Assembly (NCBI GenBank): GCA_035525225.1
Contig: DATLFA010000008.1
Span: 18,818 to 82,817 of the forward strand
Length of the DNA: 64,000 bases
From: DATLFA01 sp035525225
Lineage (GTDB): Bacteria > Actinomycetota > Acidimicrobiia > Acidimicrobiales > WLNW01
Direction: 5' to 3'
Shown here: positions 28,684 through 38,322 of the stretch, piece by piece
How the letters are laid out: each line of letters begins with the position of its first letter
Numbering within the stretch: the first letter of the stretch is position 1
Notes under the pieces: model-generated
The model's database searches: none
The model's input: the letters and a program-made list of their open reading frames with translations, nothing else
What the model was told of the DNA's origin: nothing
Translations under genes and position numbers: made by a program

Positions 28684-30303
28684 ATGAATCGACGCGTGCG
28701 GTCCTTACTCGCGCTGACGACGCTCTCGGCGTTCGCGCTCGCTGCGTGTGGAGACGACGCCTCGCAGTCGTCGCCCTCGACCTCGGCCGCGACCGCCGCT
28801 CCCGCCACCACCGCAGCCGCGGCGGGTTGCACCACCGAGCGAGTCGGCGGCACCGTCGCGATGGGCATGTTCACGGAGACGACGGGCCTCGATCCGATCG
28901 TCGCGAGTGGCAAGGGCGTCGCCGGCGCGATCGAGATGGCGGCGCTCTACGACACCTTGATGAGCTACGACACGGCAACCGGCAAGTACGAGCCGCGTGT
29001 CGCGCAGTCGCTCACCTCGAACACCGACTTCACGATCTGGACGCTGAAGCTGCGCGACGGAATCAAGTTCGGCAATGGTGACCCGCTCACCGCCGATGCG
29101 GTCAAGACGAGCATCGGTCGACACACGGCGCCGACGAGCCGATCCACCAGTCGTTCGCTCGCATCGAACATCGCCAAGATGGATGTGATCGACACGACGA
29201 CGTTGCAATTCACTCTCACCTCTGCATGGGCCGGGTTTCCCTACCTACTCGGCGAAAAGGTTGGCATGATCACCAACCAACGCGTGATCGACCAGCTGGG
29301 CGCCGAGACGTTCAACCTGGCGCCCAAGGGCGCCGGCGTCGGACCCTTCGAATACGCGAAGTTCGCGCCGAAGGAAGAGATCATCCTCGAGTCGAAGAAG
29401 GACTACTGGGGAGGCACGGTGTGCCTCGACCGTCTTCGGTTCCTCCGTATCACCGGCGCGGGTCCGACCTATGACGCACTGAAGGCCAACACCTTGCAGG
29501 TCGCGTTCCTGCGAGAGCCGGCCGCGATTGCACAGGCCCGCAAGGATCAGTACGAAACGTTCGTCAATCTGCAGAATGCCGGCGGCTCGCTGATCGTCAA
29601 CAATGGGGTGCGGGGCGGCACGCCGCCGACCACCGACGTGCGCGTGCGACAGGCGGTTGCCTACGCCATCGACGTCGAGCAACTGGATGAGCGATCCAAC
29701 GCCGGCACCGGGCTGCCGACGTCGGCAATCATCAGCGACAAGTCGCCGTTCTTCCAGAACCTCGACGGGCCCCAGACCGACACCGCGAAGGCGCGAGATC
29801 TCGTGCAATCGGTCATCGCCGAAGGCAAGTGGGACGGCTCGATCCGGTTGGCATGCCAAGACTCGCCGGCCGCGAAAGATCGTGCGCTGGCGATCGAGGC
29901 TTCGCTCAAAGCGGTCGGGTTCAAGGTGACCACCGAGTTGGCACCGTCGGTGATCTCGAAAGTTGTCACCGACGCGAACTTCGATCTTGCCTGTTGGGGC
30001 TTCAACATCGGCGATGCGATGCCGTGGGCGGCGATGGATCAGTTCGTCAGCACGAGCGCCAACAACCGCACGGGTTACAAAGACCCGCAAATGGACGCGG
30101 CAGTTGCCGAACTGAAAGTGGCGGCTACCGCTGCGACACAAAAGGCGGCGCTCGCGAAGATTCAGGAGGTCTGGAATCGCACGGTGCCGAGCGTCGTCTA
30201 CGAGACGATCGAAGAAGTGATCACGTGGGACAAGAAGGTGAACGGTCTCGTGTTCACGCAAGACAGCGTGGTGTACTTCTCCGACGCGTGGCTCACCAAG
30301 TAA
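28684..30303 (+). CDS. ABC-type solute-binding lipoprotein, family 5 (peptide/nickel/opine type)
   Basis: 539 residues. Lipoprotein signal with lipobox LAAC after an Arg-rich n-region, then a Ser/Thr/Ala linker and the SBP_bac_5 domain (TTGLDPIVASG, LKLRDGIKFGNGDPLTADAVK, GAGVGPFEYAKFAPKEEIILESKKDYWGG, VRQAVAYAIDVEQL). Such proteins capture oligopeptides or other small solutes for an ABC importer. No permease or ATPase gene is nearby, so it must share a transporter encoded elsewhere or act as a sensor. Next downstream are acyl-CoA-type enzymes. Confidence 0.88.
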   Translation: MNRRVRSLLALTTLSAFALAACGDDASQSSPSTSAATAAPATTAAAAGCTTERVGGTVAMGMFTETTGLDPIVASGKGVAGAIEMAALYDTLMSYDTATGKYEPRVAQSLTSNTDFTIWTLKLRDGIKFGNGDPLTADAVKTSIGRHTAPTSRSTSRSLASNIAKMDVIDTTTLQFTLTSAWAGFPYLLGEKVGMITNQRVIDQLGAETFNLAPKGAGVGPFEYAKFAPKEEIILESKKDYWGGTVCLDRLRFLRITGAGPTYDALKANTLQVAFLREPAAIAQARKDQYETFVNLQNAGGSLIVNNGVRGGTPPTTDVRVRQAVAYAIDVEQLDERSNAGTGLPTSAIISDKSPFFQNLDGPQTDTAKARDLVQSVIAEGKWDGSIRLACQDSPAAKDRALAIEASLKAVGFKVTTELAPSVISKVVTDANFDLACWGFNIGDAMPWAAMDQFVSTSANNRTGYKDPQMDAAVAELKVAATAATQKAALAKIQEVWNRTVPSVVYETIEEVITWDKKVNGLVFTQDSVVYFSDAWLTK

Positions 30304-30309
30304 CGCACC

Positions 30310-31497
30310 ATGCACGAACGCGGTCCGCTGCTGGGCGTTCGCGTCATCGATCTGTCGACGGTGCTGTCTGGGCCCTTGGCCACGGTCCTACTTGCGGATC
30401 AAGGCGCTGATGTCATCAAGATCGAGGCGCCGGGTGCCGGTGACCTGACCCGAATGGTCGGATCGCGCAACAACGACATGACCGCGATGTTCTGCCTCGC
30501 GAATCGAGGCAAGCGCTCACTCGTTCTCGATCTCTCGGGCGAGAGTGGTCGCACGGTCTTGCGTCGCCTCGCGGAGACGGCGGACGTACTGGTCCAGAAC
30601 TTCCGGCCGGGCGTCGCCGAGCGCATGGGCATCGGCTATGACGAACTGCGCGTCGTGAATCCGGGACTCATCTACGTATCCATCGCGGGCTTCGGCTTCG
30701 ACGGGCCGCTCGCCAACCTGCGCGTCTACGACAATCTCATTCAGGCCGTGTCCGGTATGGCGATGGTTCAAGGCGATGCCGACGAACCCCGTCCGGTCCA
30801 GAACCTCGTGTGCGACAAGATCACCGCGCTCACTGCCGCGCAGGCGACGACCGCGGCCTTGCTCGCACGGGCCGGTGGCGCACCCGGGCAACACGTCCGG
30901 ATCTCCATGCTCGACGCCACGGTGTCGTTCTTGTGGCCCGACGCGGGCACCGCGGCAACGCTGCTGAGTGACGACGCGACGGTTGTGCCGCCGCGCGATG
31001 GCAGCAGCCTGATGCGCCACCGCGACGGGTGGACGACCTCCGCTCCCGTCTCCGACGCCGAGTTCCGCGGATGGTGTCGCGCGTTCGGTGCTCCCGAACT
31101 GGCCGACGACCCGCGATTCGCCACCGGGCGGCAGCGCTTGACGAGCCCTGACCTCGCCGCCGAGCGTCGTCGCGTGATCGATCGAGCGAGCGACCTCACG
31201 GTCGCCGAAGCACTCGAGCGCCTGGCTGCCGAGGGTGTCGGCGCCGTGCCGGTGCTCGACGTGAAGGACCTACCCTCCCACCCGCAGGCGCTGTGCAACG
31301 GCACGTTCGTCGAGCGCACCCATCCTGTCGCCGGGCCGATGCGCGAACCCGCGCCGGCGGCTCGATTCTCGGCCACACCCGCCACGGTGGGCGTGCCCGC
31401 TCCGCTCATGGGCGAGCACACCGACGACGTACTGCGCGAGGCGGGCTGGTCCGACAGCGAGATCCGCGATCTACGAGCGGCGGGCACCGTCGGCTGA
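30310..31497 (+). CDS. CoA-transferase, family III (CaiB/BaiF)
   Basis: 395 residues. Signatures: GVRVIDLSTVLSGPLATVLLADQGADVIKIEAPGAGDLTR, NRGKRSLVLDL, ADVLVQNFRPGVAERMG and the catalytic-Asp region LVCDKITALTAAQATTAALLAR. It moves CoA between carboxylic acids through an aspartyl-CoA anhydride. It lies 6 bases after the solute-binding lipoprotein, so uptake and activation of a carboxylate may be linked (inference). Confidence 0.88.
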   Translation: MHERGPLLGVRVIDLSTVLSGPLATVLLADQGADVIKIEAPGAGDLTRMVGSRNNDMTAMFCLANRGKRSLVLDLSGESGRTVLRRLAETADVLVQNFRPGVAERMGIGYDELRVVNPGLIYVSIAGFGFDGPLANLRVYDNLIQAVSGMAMVQGDADEPRPVQNLVCDKITALTAAQATTAALLARAGGAPGQHVRISMLDATVSFLWPDAGTAATLLSDDATVVPPRDGSSLMRHRDGWTTSAPVSDAEFRGWCRAFGAPELADDPRFATGRQRLTSPDLAAERRRVIDRASDLTVAEALERLAAEGVGAVPVLDVKDLPSHPQALCNGTFVERTHPVAGPMREPAPAARFSATPATVGVPAPLMGEHTDDVLREAGWSDSEIRDLRAAGTVG

Positions 31498-31566
31498 GAT
31501 CCCCGTCGCGCGCGATGATGCAGAACTCGCGCAAACGTGACGCGATCTTCCACGTAGGTGGCATCT

Positions 31567-32409
31567 ATGAGTGAAAGCGTCCTTCTTCCGGGTCATGTCG
31601 CGGTGGTGACAGGTGCCGGCAGCGGCATCGGCGAGGCACTCGCGTCGGCGTTCGGTGCGGCCGGTGGCCGGGTGGTGCTGGCCGATGTCGAAGCCGAAGC
31701 GCTCGAGCGCGTTGGCGCCGCGCTGACCGCGGACGGCGTCGAAGTGCTCGCGGTGCCCACCGACGTTTCCGATGCCGAAGCGGTCGACCGCCTGGCGCGA
31801 GCGACGGTCGAGCGATTCGGTCGCGTCGATGTGTTGTGCAACAACGCCGGGGTATCGACGTTCAACCTGCTGGCCGATCAGACCCTCGTGGATTGGCGCT
31901 GGGTGCTCTCTGTCAACCTGTGGGGCGTCGTACACGGTGTGCAGACCTTCGTGCCCATCATGCGAGCCCAAAGTACGCCGGCGCACATCGTCAACACGTC
32001 GTCGATCGCCGGGTTGTGGAGCGGCATCCCGTTCATCGGGCCGTATGCCGTGAGCAAGGTTGGCGTCGTGTCGCTCTCGGAGACACTCCAGGGCGAGTTA
32101 CGGGCCGAGCAGAGTCCGATCGGGGTCAGCGTGTTGTGTCCCAGCTCGGTCGACACCAATGTGATGGAGGCGGAACGCAATCGCCCGAGCTCGTTGGGCA
32201 TCGAACACCGCACCGATGTCGCCGAGAGCGTCCGTTTGATGATCCGCGACGGCCTCGCAGGATCTGACGGCAAGTCGCCGGCCGAGGTCGCGGCGATGAC
32301 ACTCGACGCGATCCGCCGTGACCGGTTCTGGATTATCACGCACGCCTCGGCGCGGGCGACGCTCGAGGCACGATTCGCGGCGATCCTCGCTGACGTCCCC
32401 GAAAACTGA
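31567..32409 (+). CDS. Short-chain dehydrogenase/reductase
   Basis: 280 residues from ATG 31567, with a TAGGTG -10-like box 6 bases upstream. Rossmann motif VVTGAGSGIGEALA, NNAGVS, catalytic Ser in NTSSIAGLW and YAVSK. It probably oxidises or reduces an alcohol/ketone with NAD(P). The substrate cannot be told. Confidence 0.85.
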   Translation: MSESVLLPGHVAVVTGAGSGIGEALASAFGAAGGRVVLADVEAEALERVGAALTADGVEVLAVPTDVSDAEAVDRLARATVERFGRVDVLCNNAGVSTFNLLADQTLVDWRWVLSVNLWGVVHGVQTFVPIMRAQSTPAHIVNTSSIAGLWSGIPFIGPYAVSKVGVVSLSETLQGELRAEQSPIGVSVLCPSSVDTNVMEAERNRPSSLGIEHRTDVAESVRLMIRDGLAGSDGKSPAEVAAMTLDAIRRDRFWIITHASARATLEARFAAILADVPEN

Positions 32410-32495
32410 CCCAGACCGCGCCGTGACGAAACCCGAGTGCTTCGACGAACAGCCGTCGGAACCACTACGTTCCCCCCGAACCAAAAGGAGAACCA

Positions 32496-33296
32496 ATGGT
32501 CGCCGCAGACAACTCGCCCGTGCCGGACTACCTCGACCTGTTGCGGGTCGATCAACGCAAGTATGTGGTGGTTGGCGCCGGACAGGGCATGGGGCGCCAG
32601 ACGTGTCACGCGCTCACGCAAGCCGGAGCAGCGAGCATCGTATGCGTCGACATCGATTCGGCGCGCGCCGAGGATGTCGCCCGAGAGATCGGCATTGGGA
32701 TTCCGTGGGTCGGCGACGTCACCAAGCGCGACGAGGCGCGCCGCCTCGGTGACTTCGCGGAGGAGAAGCAAGGCGTCATCAACGGCTTCGTCGACATTGT
32801 CGGCATGGCGCGCTGGGCGAGCCTGCTCGAGATCGACGACGAGAACTGGGACTGGTCGCACGACATGAATGTGCGGCACGCATTCTTGGTCTCACAGGAG
32901 TTCGGCAAGCGCATGGTGACGACAGGTGGCGGGACGATGGTTTTCATCGCCTCCGCCAGCGGGTTGAGCGCGGCGCCGATGCATGCGGCGTACGGCGTCG
33001 CGAAAGCTGGCCTCATCGCCTACGTGCAATCTCTGGCGGTCGAACTCGGCCCGCTCGGCGTGCGCGCCAACGCGATTGCGCCGGGTGTCATCCTCACCCC
33101 GCGTATGGAAGCCGCGTTCACCGACGAGCAGCGCGTCGCGAACAGCGCCGTCGTGCCGCTCGGCCGCATGGGAAACCCCGTCGACATCGCGAGCGCGGTG
33201 CTCTTCCTCACGTCGGACCTGTCGTCGTTCGTATCTGGGCGCACGCTCGTGGTGGACGGCGCGGTCGACGCGAAGTTCCCTTACGGCACCCTCTGA
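32496..33296 (+). CDS. Short-chain dehydrogenase/reductase
   Basis: 266 residues with AAAAGGAGAACC before the ATG, one of the strongest ribosome-binding sites here. The cofactor motif reads VVVGAGQGMGRQ (GxGxGMG). The usual NNAG segment is replaced by DIVGMARWAS. The catalytic triad is IASASG, YGVAK. The C-terminus GRTLVVDGAVDAKFPYGTL is typical of 3-oxoacyl-ACP-reductase-like SDRs. It probably belongs to the same unit as the preceding SDR. Confidence 0.84.
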   Translation: MVAADNSPVPDYLDLLRVDQRKYVVVGAGQGMGRQTCHALTQAGAASIVCVDIDSARAEDVAREIGIGIPWVGDVTKRDEARRLGDFAEEKQGVINGFVDIVGMARWASLLEIDDENWDWSHDMNVRHAFLVSQEFGKRMVTTGGGTMVFIASASGLSAAPMHAAYGVAKAGLIAYVQSLAVELGPLGVRANAIAPGVILTPRMEAAFTDEQRVANSAVVPLGRMGNPVDIASAVLFLTSDLSSFVSGRTLVVDGAVDAKFPYGTL

Positions 33297-33326
33297 CGCC
33301 CCGCGACGCCACCGTGCCCGCAGGAC

Positions 33327-34460
33327 TCAGGGCTCGCGGTTCGCGACGTACTTCTCGAGTTCGGGCAACACCTCTTTGCCCAGTAGCTCGATCGTCTTCA
33401 GCTTGCTTTCGGCCGAGTGGTGGCCGAACTCGACGTAGCAAATGAGTTCGTCGACGCCGAGGTCGGCGTAGTGCTTCATCTTTTCGAAGCAGCGCTGCGG
33501 ATCGCCGACGATGATCATGTCGCCTTCGTGGAACTGCTCGACCGGGATGTTGCCTTCGTAGAGCGGCTTCAGTAACGGAAAAACGAGGTCCGCTTCTTCC
33601 GGAGGTATCTCGGGTAGCTCGTACTGCAGGTTGAACTCGGCGATCTTCTGGTACCACCAGGCAACGGAATCCCAGATGTTGTTCTCCGCGGCTTGCTCCA
33701 TCGACTCGGCACAATGCACCAAGGTGTACGCAGCGACTTTGTTGGTGGCGACATCGCTGATCGGCTTCGCTTCGGCGCTATACCACGCGTCTCGGTAGGC
33801 CTTGATCTGCGCGGCCATCTTGTCGAGGGGCTGCATGATCGAAAATGACAGCAAGCCGAGCTGGTTCAAACCCGCGACTGCGGAGGACCCTTCGGAAGTG
33901 GCCGCCATCCAGCACGCCGGATGAGGCGTCTGATACGGCTTCGGCGTGACCATCCGCCGGGGGAACTTGAAAGTGGGACTGTCCCATTTGAAATACTCTT
34001 CACGCCACATCGCGCAGATGATCTCGATCGCTTCGGCCCACTCTGAACGGGAGTGCTCGCGATCGACGTGGAATGCCGCTTGCTCCATCGGCGTCGATCG
34101 GCCCGTGCCCCATTCGACACGTCCCTTCGACAGGATGTCGGCGGTGGCGACTTTCTCCGCGACCCGAGCCGGATGGGTGAAGCCGTACGGCAGCAGTGTC
34201 ACGCCGAATCCCAGGCGGAGGTTTTCGGTGGCCTGTGTCAGGGCGCCGAGCACCACCTCGGGCGCGGGACAATGGGAACGCCCTTCTCGAAAGTGATGCT
34301 CGACGAACCAGGCGACGTTGAAGCCCAGCTGATCCGCGAGCTTCACTTGATCGAGCATCTCGTAGTAGGCGCGCTGTTCGCGCGCCCGCTGCCCCGCGGG
34401 ATGCTCGCCCGCGTCCCATGGGCGCGGTGCATCGATTTCGTAGAGCAGATCGAGCTTCAT
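33327..34460 (-). CDS. LLM-class (luciferase-like) flavin or F420 oxidoreductase
   Basis: 377 residues. Bacterial-luciferase fold: FNVAWFVEHHFREGRSHCPAPEVVLGALTQATENLRLGFGVTLLPYGFTHPARVAEKVATADILSKGRVEWGTGRST, then AAYTLVHCAES and a C-terminal barrel. It uses reduced FMN or F420. Related proteins act as alkanal-type monooxygenases. It stands between the SDR genes (opposite strand) and the divergent SARP regulator; the control of both may meet in the 86-base gap. Confidence 0.85.
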   Translation of the reverse strand: MKLDLLYEIDAPRPWDAGEHPAGQRAREQRAYYEMLDQVKLADQLGFNVAWFVEHHFREGRSHCPAPEVVLGALTQATENLRLGFGVTLLPYGFTHPARVAEKVATADILSKGRVEWGTGRSTPMEQAAFHVDREHSRSEWAEAIEIICAMWREEYFKWDSPTFKFPRRMVTPKPYQTPHPACWMAATSEGSSAVAGLNQLGLLSFSIMQPLDKMAAQIKAYRDAWYSAEAKPISDVATNKVAAYTLVHCAESMEQAAENNIWDSVAWWYQKIAEFNLQYELPEIPPEEADLVFPLLKPLYEGNIPVEQFHEGDMIIVGDPQRCFEKMKHYADLGVDELICYVEFGHHSAESKLKTIELLGKEVLPELEKYVANREP

Positions 34461-34532
34461 CGGTGGTGCCCCCCGGCCGTGAACAGTTGGTCGCTCGCGA
34501 GATTAACCGCCAAACCCACCGTCACAGGTAGC

Positions 34533-34538
34533 TAGCAT
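34533..34538 (+). promoter_or_regulatory. -10 box TAGCAT, leaderless promoter of the SARP gene
   Basis: TAGCAT ends 8 bases before GTG 34547 and 11 before ATG 34550, and no ribosome-binding site is present. Confidence 0.5.
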
Positions 34539-34546
34539 GGCGTGGC

Positions 34547-37483
34547 GTGATGGACGGAGACGCTGACGTCGCGCGGACGACGTACGAGGTGCTTGGTCCG
34601 ATCCGCGTCGTGGACGCCGGTTCCGAGGTGGTGATCCCTGGTCCTTTGCAGCGGCGCCTGCTGGCTGCGCTGTTGTTGCACCGCAATCGTGTCGTGTCCG
34701 CCGACCGACTGGCAGAGATGTTGTGGCCGGACGCCGATTCGGCGCCCCGCGCTGGCGCGTTGCACTCACATCTGTCCCGGCTTCGTCAGCGGGTGCCGAG
34801 CATGATGATCGACCACCACCCGCCCGGCTATGTGCTGCGCGTCGACGAATCCGACCTCGATGTGCACCGCTTCGAGCGAGCGGTGCTCGAGGCCGCCGCA
34901 GCCCGGCGAGACGGTGGCGACGGCGCGTTGGTCAGGCTGGACTATGCGCTGCGGTTGTGGCGCGGTGAACCGTTCGGCGAGTTGATCGACGTGGATGACG
35001 GCCGGATCGAGATTCAGCGTCTCAACGAACTGCGGTTGCGCGCGTTGGAGGATCGCTTCGATCTCTTGATCGAGGCGGGCCGCGCGGTCGAGGTCATTGC
35101 CGACCTCGAGTCGTATGTCGCGCGCGAGCCGCTGCGTGAGCAACCGCGCCGGATGTTGATCGATGCAATGTCAGCATTGGGTCGCCGGGCCGACTCGCTC
35201 CGAGTGTTCGACGCCTATCGGCGCGTGCTGGCAGAGGAGCTGGGAGTTGCTCCATCGTCAGAGCTGAGAGCGCGGCACGATGCGTTGTTGGCGCAGGACG
35301 ACGTCGTCATCATGCCGGCGCGAGCGCAGGGTCGGTCGCGCGTCGATCGGGCCATACCCCGTCGGGTGCTGTCGTCGTTGGTCGGGCGTTCCGGCCTGAT
35401 CGATCAACTCTCGCGACGCATCGGTGACACGCGACTGATCACCTTGATCGGTCCAGGTGGCGTGGGCAAGACCAGACTCGCCGTGGAGATCGGACGTCGG
35501 CTGAAAGACTCGTTTCCCGACGGTGCCGTCTTCTGCGACCTGACGGAGGCCGGCCCCGGCCAGGTGACAACCGTGGTGTTGGCTGCGCTCGACATCGAGA
35601 GCCGATCAGGGCAAGGCGAATCCGAGCGGTTGGCCGATGTGCTACGCACAGATCGCTGCTTGCTCGTGCTCGACAACTGTGAGCACATCCTCGACGAGGC
35701 TGCAGCGCTGGCCGAGTTTCTGTTGCTGCAGACCGAGTACGTCGTGATGATCGCCACGACCAGAGAACGGTTGGGTGTCGAGGGCGAGCAGCTCTTCGTG
35801 GTGCCTCCGTTATCGTACGAAAGCGAAACCACAACCGGCATCTCACCGGCGGTCGAACTGTTTCGCGATCGTGCCCGCTCGGTGTCGCCGCACTTCGAGC
35901 TCGACGATGTGGTGCGACGCGAGGTGGAGGACCTGTGCCGCCGGCTCGATGGCCTCCCACTGGCGATCGAGCTCGCGGCCGGACGTTTGCAGTCGTTGTC
36001 CCTACATGAGGTGCGCGAGGGCCTGGAGGCGAGCCTCTCGGTGCTTCGCGGGGGGCGGCGCACTGTCGATCGGCACCGATCGGTCGAGGCTGCTCTCGAA
36101 TGGTCGTACCGGTTGTTGGACGAACCCGACCGAGCGGCACTACACGCAGCGGCGCTCTTTGCCGGAGCATTCGACGCAGCCGACGTGGCTCACGTTCTCG
36201 AGGCCGGGTTGGTGGGCACGCGAGATCGATTGGCTCGGCTCGTCGAGTGTTCGCTCGCGCACCGGGTGGACGCCCACTTCGGGCTCCTCGATGTCGTCCG
36301 CCGCTTCGCGATCGAGCGGGATGCCGCCGCCGACGTCTCGACCGCCGGCGCCAACAAACGTCACGCCGATCGAATGCTGATCCGCGCGACGGCGCTCGGC
36401 GAATCGCTGGCCTCAGCGCACGATGCGTTGCCGGTGACGGAGTTGAATCGGATGCTCGCAGACTTCCGCAAGGCGGTAGGCACCGCGATCGACAACGAGG
36501 ACGCGGACACCGCGCTCGGCATCGTGACGGCACTGCGTGATCTGGCGCTGAACGCGATGGTTCCCGAGTTGATGGGTTGGGGCGTGCGGGCCGCGGAGCT
36601 CGGGGCGCGCCAGAACCATCCGCTGACACCCGACGGGTACGCCGCCGCGGCACAGGGCGCGTGGAAGCGAGGTGACCTGATCGAGATGCGCCGGTTGGTG
36701 CAGCAGGCCGAAGCGATGGCACGGCAGCTCGGCGTCGGCGACCGCTACGACGTGCTGGGCACCATCGGCACCGAACACCTCGCGCGCGGCCGACTTTTGC
36801 AAGCGATCGACTGCTACCGTCGCGGACTCTTCTGCGAGGAGGCAATCGGTCAACCGTTTCGCCAAGCCGAAGCCGGTGCGACGATGGCCGTCTGCATGTC
36901 GTATGCTCACGATCCGAACGCGATCGCAGTCGCCGATCGCTTCGTCGACGAGATCGCGCTGTCAGCGGGTGCGATTGCCGCCGCGTGGTGCTGGTACGCC
37001 GCCGGCGAATGTCGCATCGATAGCGACCCCGCTCGCGCTCGGGATCATCTCGAGCGCGCGGTCGAACTTGCCCGCCGTGGGGGAGGCTCGTTCGTGGAAG
37101 GTGTTGCCGGCGCGTCGTTGGCGTCGCTCGACGTGCGCGCTGGTCGCCACCTGGAGGCGGTCGGGCACTACCGATGGCTGTTGCCGCTGTGGCTGCGCGC
37201 CGGTGTGCGTGCACCGTTTTGGACGGCGATGCGATCTGTCGTGGCCTTGTTGACGCAGGCCGGGATCGACCGTCCGGCTGCCCGATTGCTCGGCGCCGTG
37301 ATGTCCCCGTCGTCGGGACACGAGGTCTTCGGTGACGACGAAGCTCGTCTGTCGGCGATACGCGTTCGTCTGATGCAACGACTCGGCGACTCCGAGTTCG
37401 AGCAATTGTTCCGCGATGGGTCGGATCTCGATGATGTCGGCGCTGCCGCGGAGGCGACCGCGGTGTTCGACGTCATCCGTTGA
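34547..37483 (+). CDS. AfsR/SARP-family regulator with NTPase and TPR domains
   Basis: 978 residues from GTG 34547 (ATG is the second codon). An OmpR-type winged helix (YEVLGPIRVVDAGSEVVIPG...RLLAALLLHRNRVVSADRLAEMLW) and a bacterial transcriptional activation domain reach about residue 245. An STAND-type NTPase follows with Walker A GPGGVGKTRLA (about 302) and Walker B LLVLDNCEH (about 373). The C-terminal third is helical and TPR-like. Large SARPs switch on secondary-metabolite or catabolic genes by binding direct repeats near -35 regions. Targets may include the neighbouring acyl-CoA dehydrogenase or LLM gene (inference). Confidence 0.9.
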   Translation: MMDGDADVARTTYEVLGPIRVVDAGSEVVIPGPLQRRLLAALLLHRNRVVSADRLAEMLWPDADSAPRAGALHSHLSRLRQRVPSMMIDHHPPGYVLRVDESDLDVHRFERAVLEAAAARRDGGDGALVRLDYALRLWRGEPFGELIDVDDGRIEIQRLNELRLRALEDRFDLLIEAGRAVEVIADLESYVAREPLREQPRRMLIDAMSALGRRADSLRVFDAYRRVLAEELGVAPSSELRARHDALLAQDDVVIMPARAQGRSRVDRAIPRRVLSSLVGRSGLIDQLSRRIGDTRLITLIGPGGVGKTRLAVEIGRRLKDSFPDGAVFCDLTEAGPGQVTTVVLAALDIESRSGQGESERLADVLRTDRCLLVLDNCEHILDEAAALAEFLLLQTEYVVMIATTRERLGVEGEQLFVVPPLSYESETTTGISPAVELFRDRARSVSPHFELDDVVRREVEDLCRRLDGLPLAIELAAGRLQSLSLHEVREGLEASLSVLRGGRRTVDRHRSVEAALEWSYRLLDEPDRAALHAAALFAGAFDAADVAHVLEAGLVGTRDRLARLVECSLAHRVDAHFGLLDVVRRFAIERDAAADVSTAGANKRHADRMLIRATALGESLASAHDALPVTELNRMLADFRKAVGTAIDNEDADTALGIVTALRDLALNAMVPELMGWGVRAAELGARQNHPLTPDGYAAAAQGAWKRGDLIEMRRLVQQAEAMARQLGVGDRYDVLGTIGTEHLARGRLLQAIDCYRRGLFCEEAIGQPFRQAEAGATMAVCMSYAHDPNAIAVADRFVDEIALSAGAIAAAWCWYAAGECRIDSDPARARDHLERAVELARRGGGSFVEGVAGASLASLDVRAGRHLEAVGHYRWLLPLWLRAGVRAPFWTAMRSVVALLTQAGIDRPAARLLGAVMSPSSGHEVFGDDEARLSAIRVRLMQRLGDSEFEQLFRDGSDLDDVGAAAEATAVFDVIR

Positions 37484-38189
37484 CCGCGTCGACGAACATT
37501 TCAGCCGACACCCAGCGCCGGTAGCGGTCAAGGCCCATCGAAGTGATCAGACCGCGCGTCTGACTGTCGTGACCGCGCAGTGCCCGTAGTTTCGTGTCGA
37601 GCGAGTGGCCGCGCAGTTCGAGCTCGAGGGCGAGGGTGTCGCGGTCATGAGCTACCGGTAGCCCGTCGTCGAAGATCGGGTGGCGGTCGGTGATGTCACG
37701 ATCCTCGGCAAGACGAGAGGGGGTGATCGTCGGGTGCAGGATTCGGCTCGTGGGCGCAGCCGCTCGGGCTGCCGCCGTTGTCCAACGCGACACCGCTCGA
37801 TGGTCGGCGTGACCGGTGAAGCCGTCGGGCCCGAACGTGACGACCGTGGCGGGTGAGCGACTCGTGAGTATTCGGCCGATCGCCTCGACCGGCTCGGCCT
37901 CGTCGAGATCCGAGCACCCACCGTCGGGAAGATGGAGGAAGTGCCGATCGTGTACGTCGAGCGCGTCGAGGGCAGCACAGAGCTCGGAACGCCGCAGGCA
38001 ACCGAGTCGTAGGCGATCAGTGGGCGAATCGGAAAAGTCGCCGTCGGTGGCGACGATGCACGTGACTCGGGCGCCGATCGCACGCGCGGTCGCCATCAGA
38101 CCGCCGGCGAGGTAGGTCTCGTCATCGGGGTGGGCCCACACGGTGACGATGTCGCCGAGTGAGGCCACGTGTGCTGCAAGTTGGTCCAT
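37473..38189 (-). CDS. PIG-L family deacetylase
   Basis: 238 residues. The zinc-binding motif AHPDDE at residues 19-24 and the third ligand in GHADHR are those of MshB/PIG-L N-acetylglucosaminyl deacetylases. The substrate could be a GlcNAc-inositol-type thiol precursor or another N-acetyl sugar; no mshA or mshC is nearby. It overlaps the end of the SARP gene by 11 bases, tail to tail. Confidence 0.86.
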   Translation of the reverse strand: MDQLAAHVASLGDIVTVWAHPDDETYLAGGLMATARAIGARVTCIVATDGDFSDSPTDRLRLGCLRRSELCAALDALDVHDRHFLHLPDGGCSDLDEAEPVEAIGRILTSRSPATVVTFGPDGFTGHADHRAVSRWTTAAARAAAPTSRILHPTITPSRLAEDRDITDRHPIFDDGLPVAHDRDTLALELELRGHSLDTKLRALRGHDSQTRGLITSMGLDRYRRWVSAEMFVDAVNG

Positions 38190-38222
38190 CGCACCACCAT
38201 CGCGAGTGAGGGTGCCGGGTCA

Positions 38223-38249
38223 CTGTCACGCGCTGTCATCGCTGTGTGA
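38223..38249. repeat. Short direct repeats CTGTCAC / CTGTCAT / CTGTGTG
   Basis: Three heptamers start at 38223, 38233 and 38242, about one helical turn apart, between PIG-L (minus) and acyl-CoA dehydrogenase (plus). Such spacing is the format recognised by SARP winged helices. It is short enough to be chance. Confidence 0.35.
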
Positions 38250-38322
38250 GCGTACGACAGTCGGCCGTGAGTGGGTCGTCGCACCATCGGTTCATCCACA
38301 ACATCCACTTGGGAGATCAATC

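Noticed and set aside
35439..37214. 591-codon open frame on the minus strand opposite the SARP gene
   Set aside because: Very Arg/Pro-rich composition typical of a shadow frame; the SARP domains on the plus strand are unambiguous.
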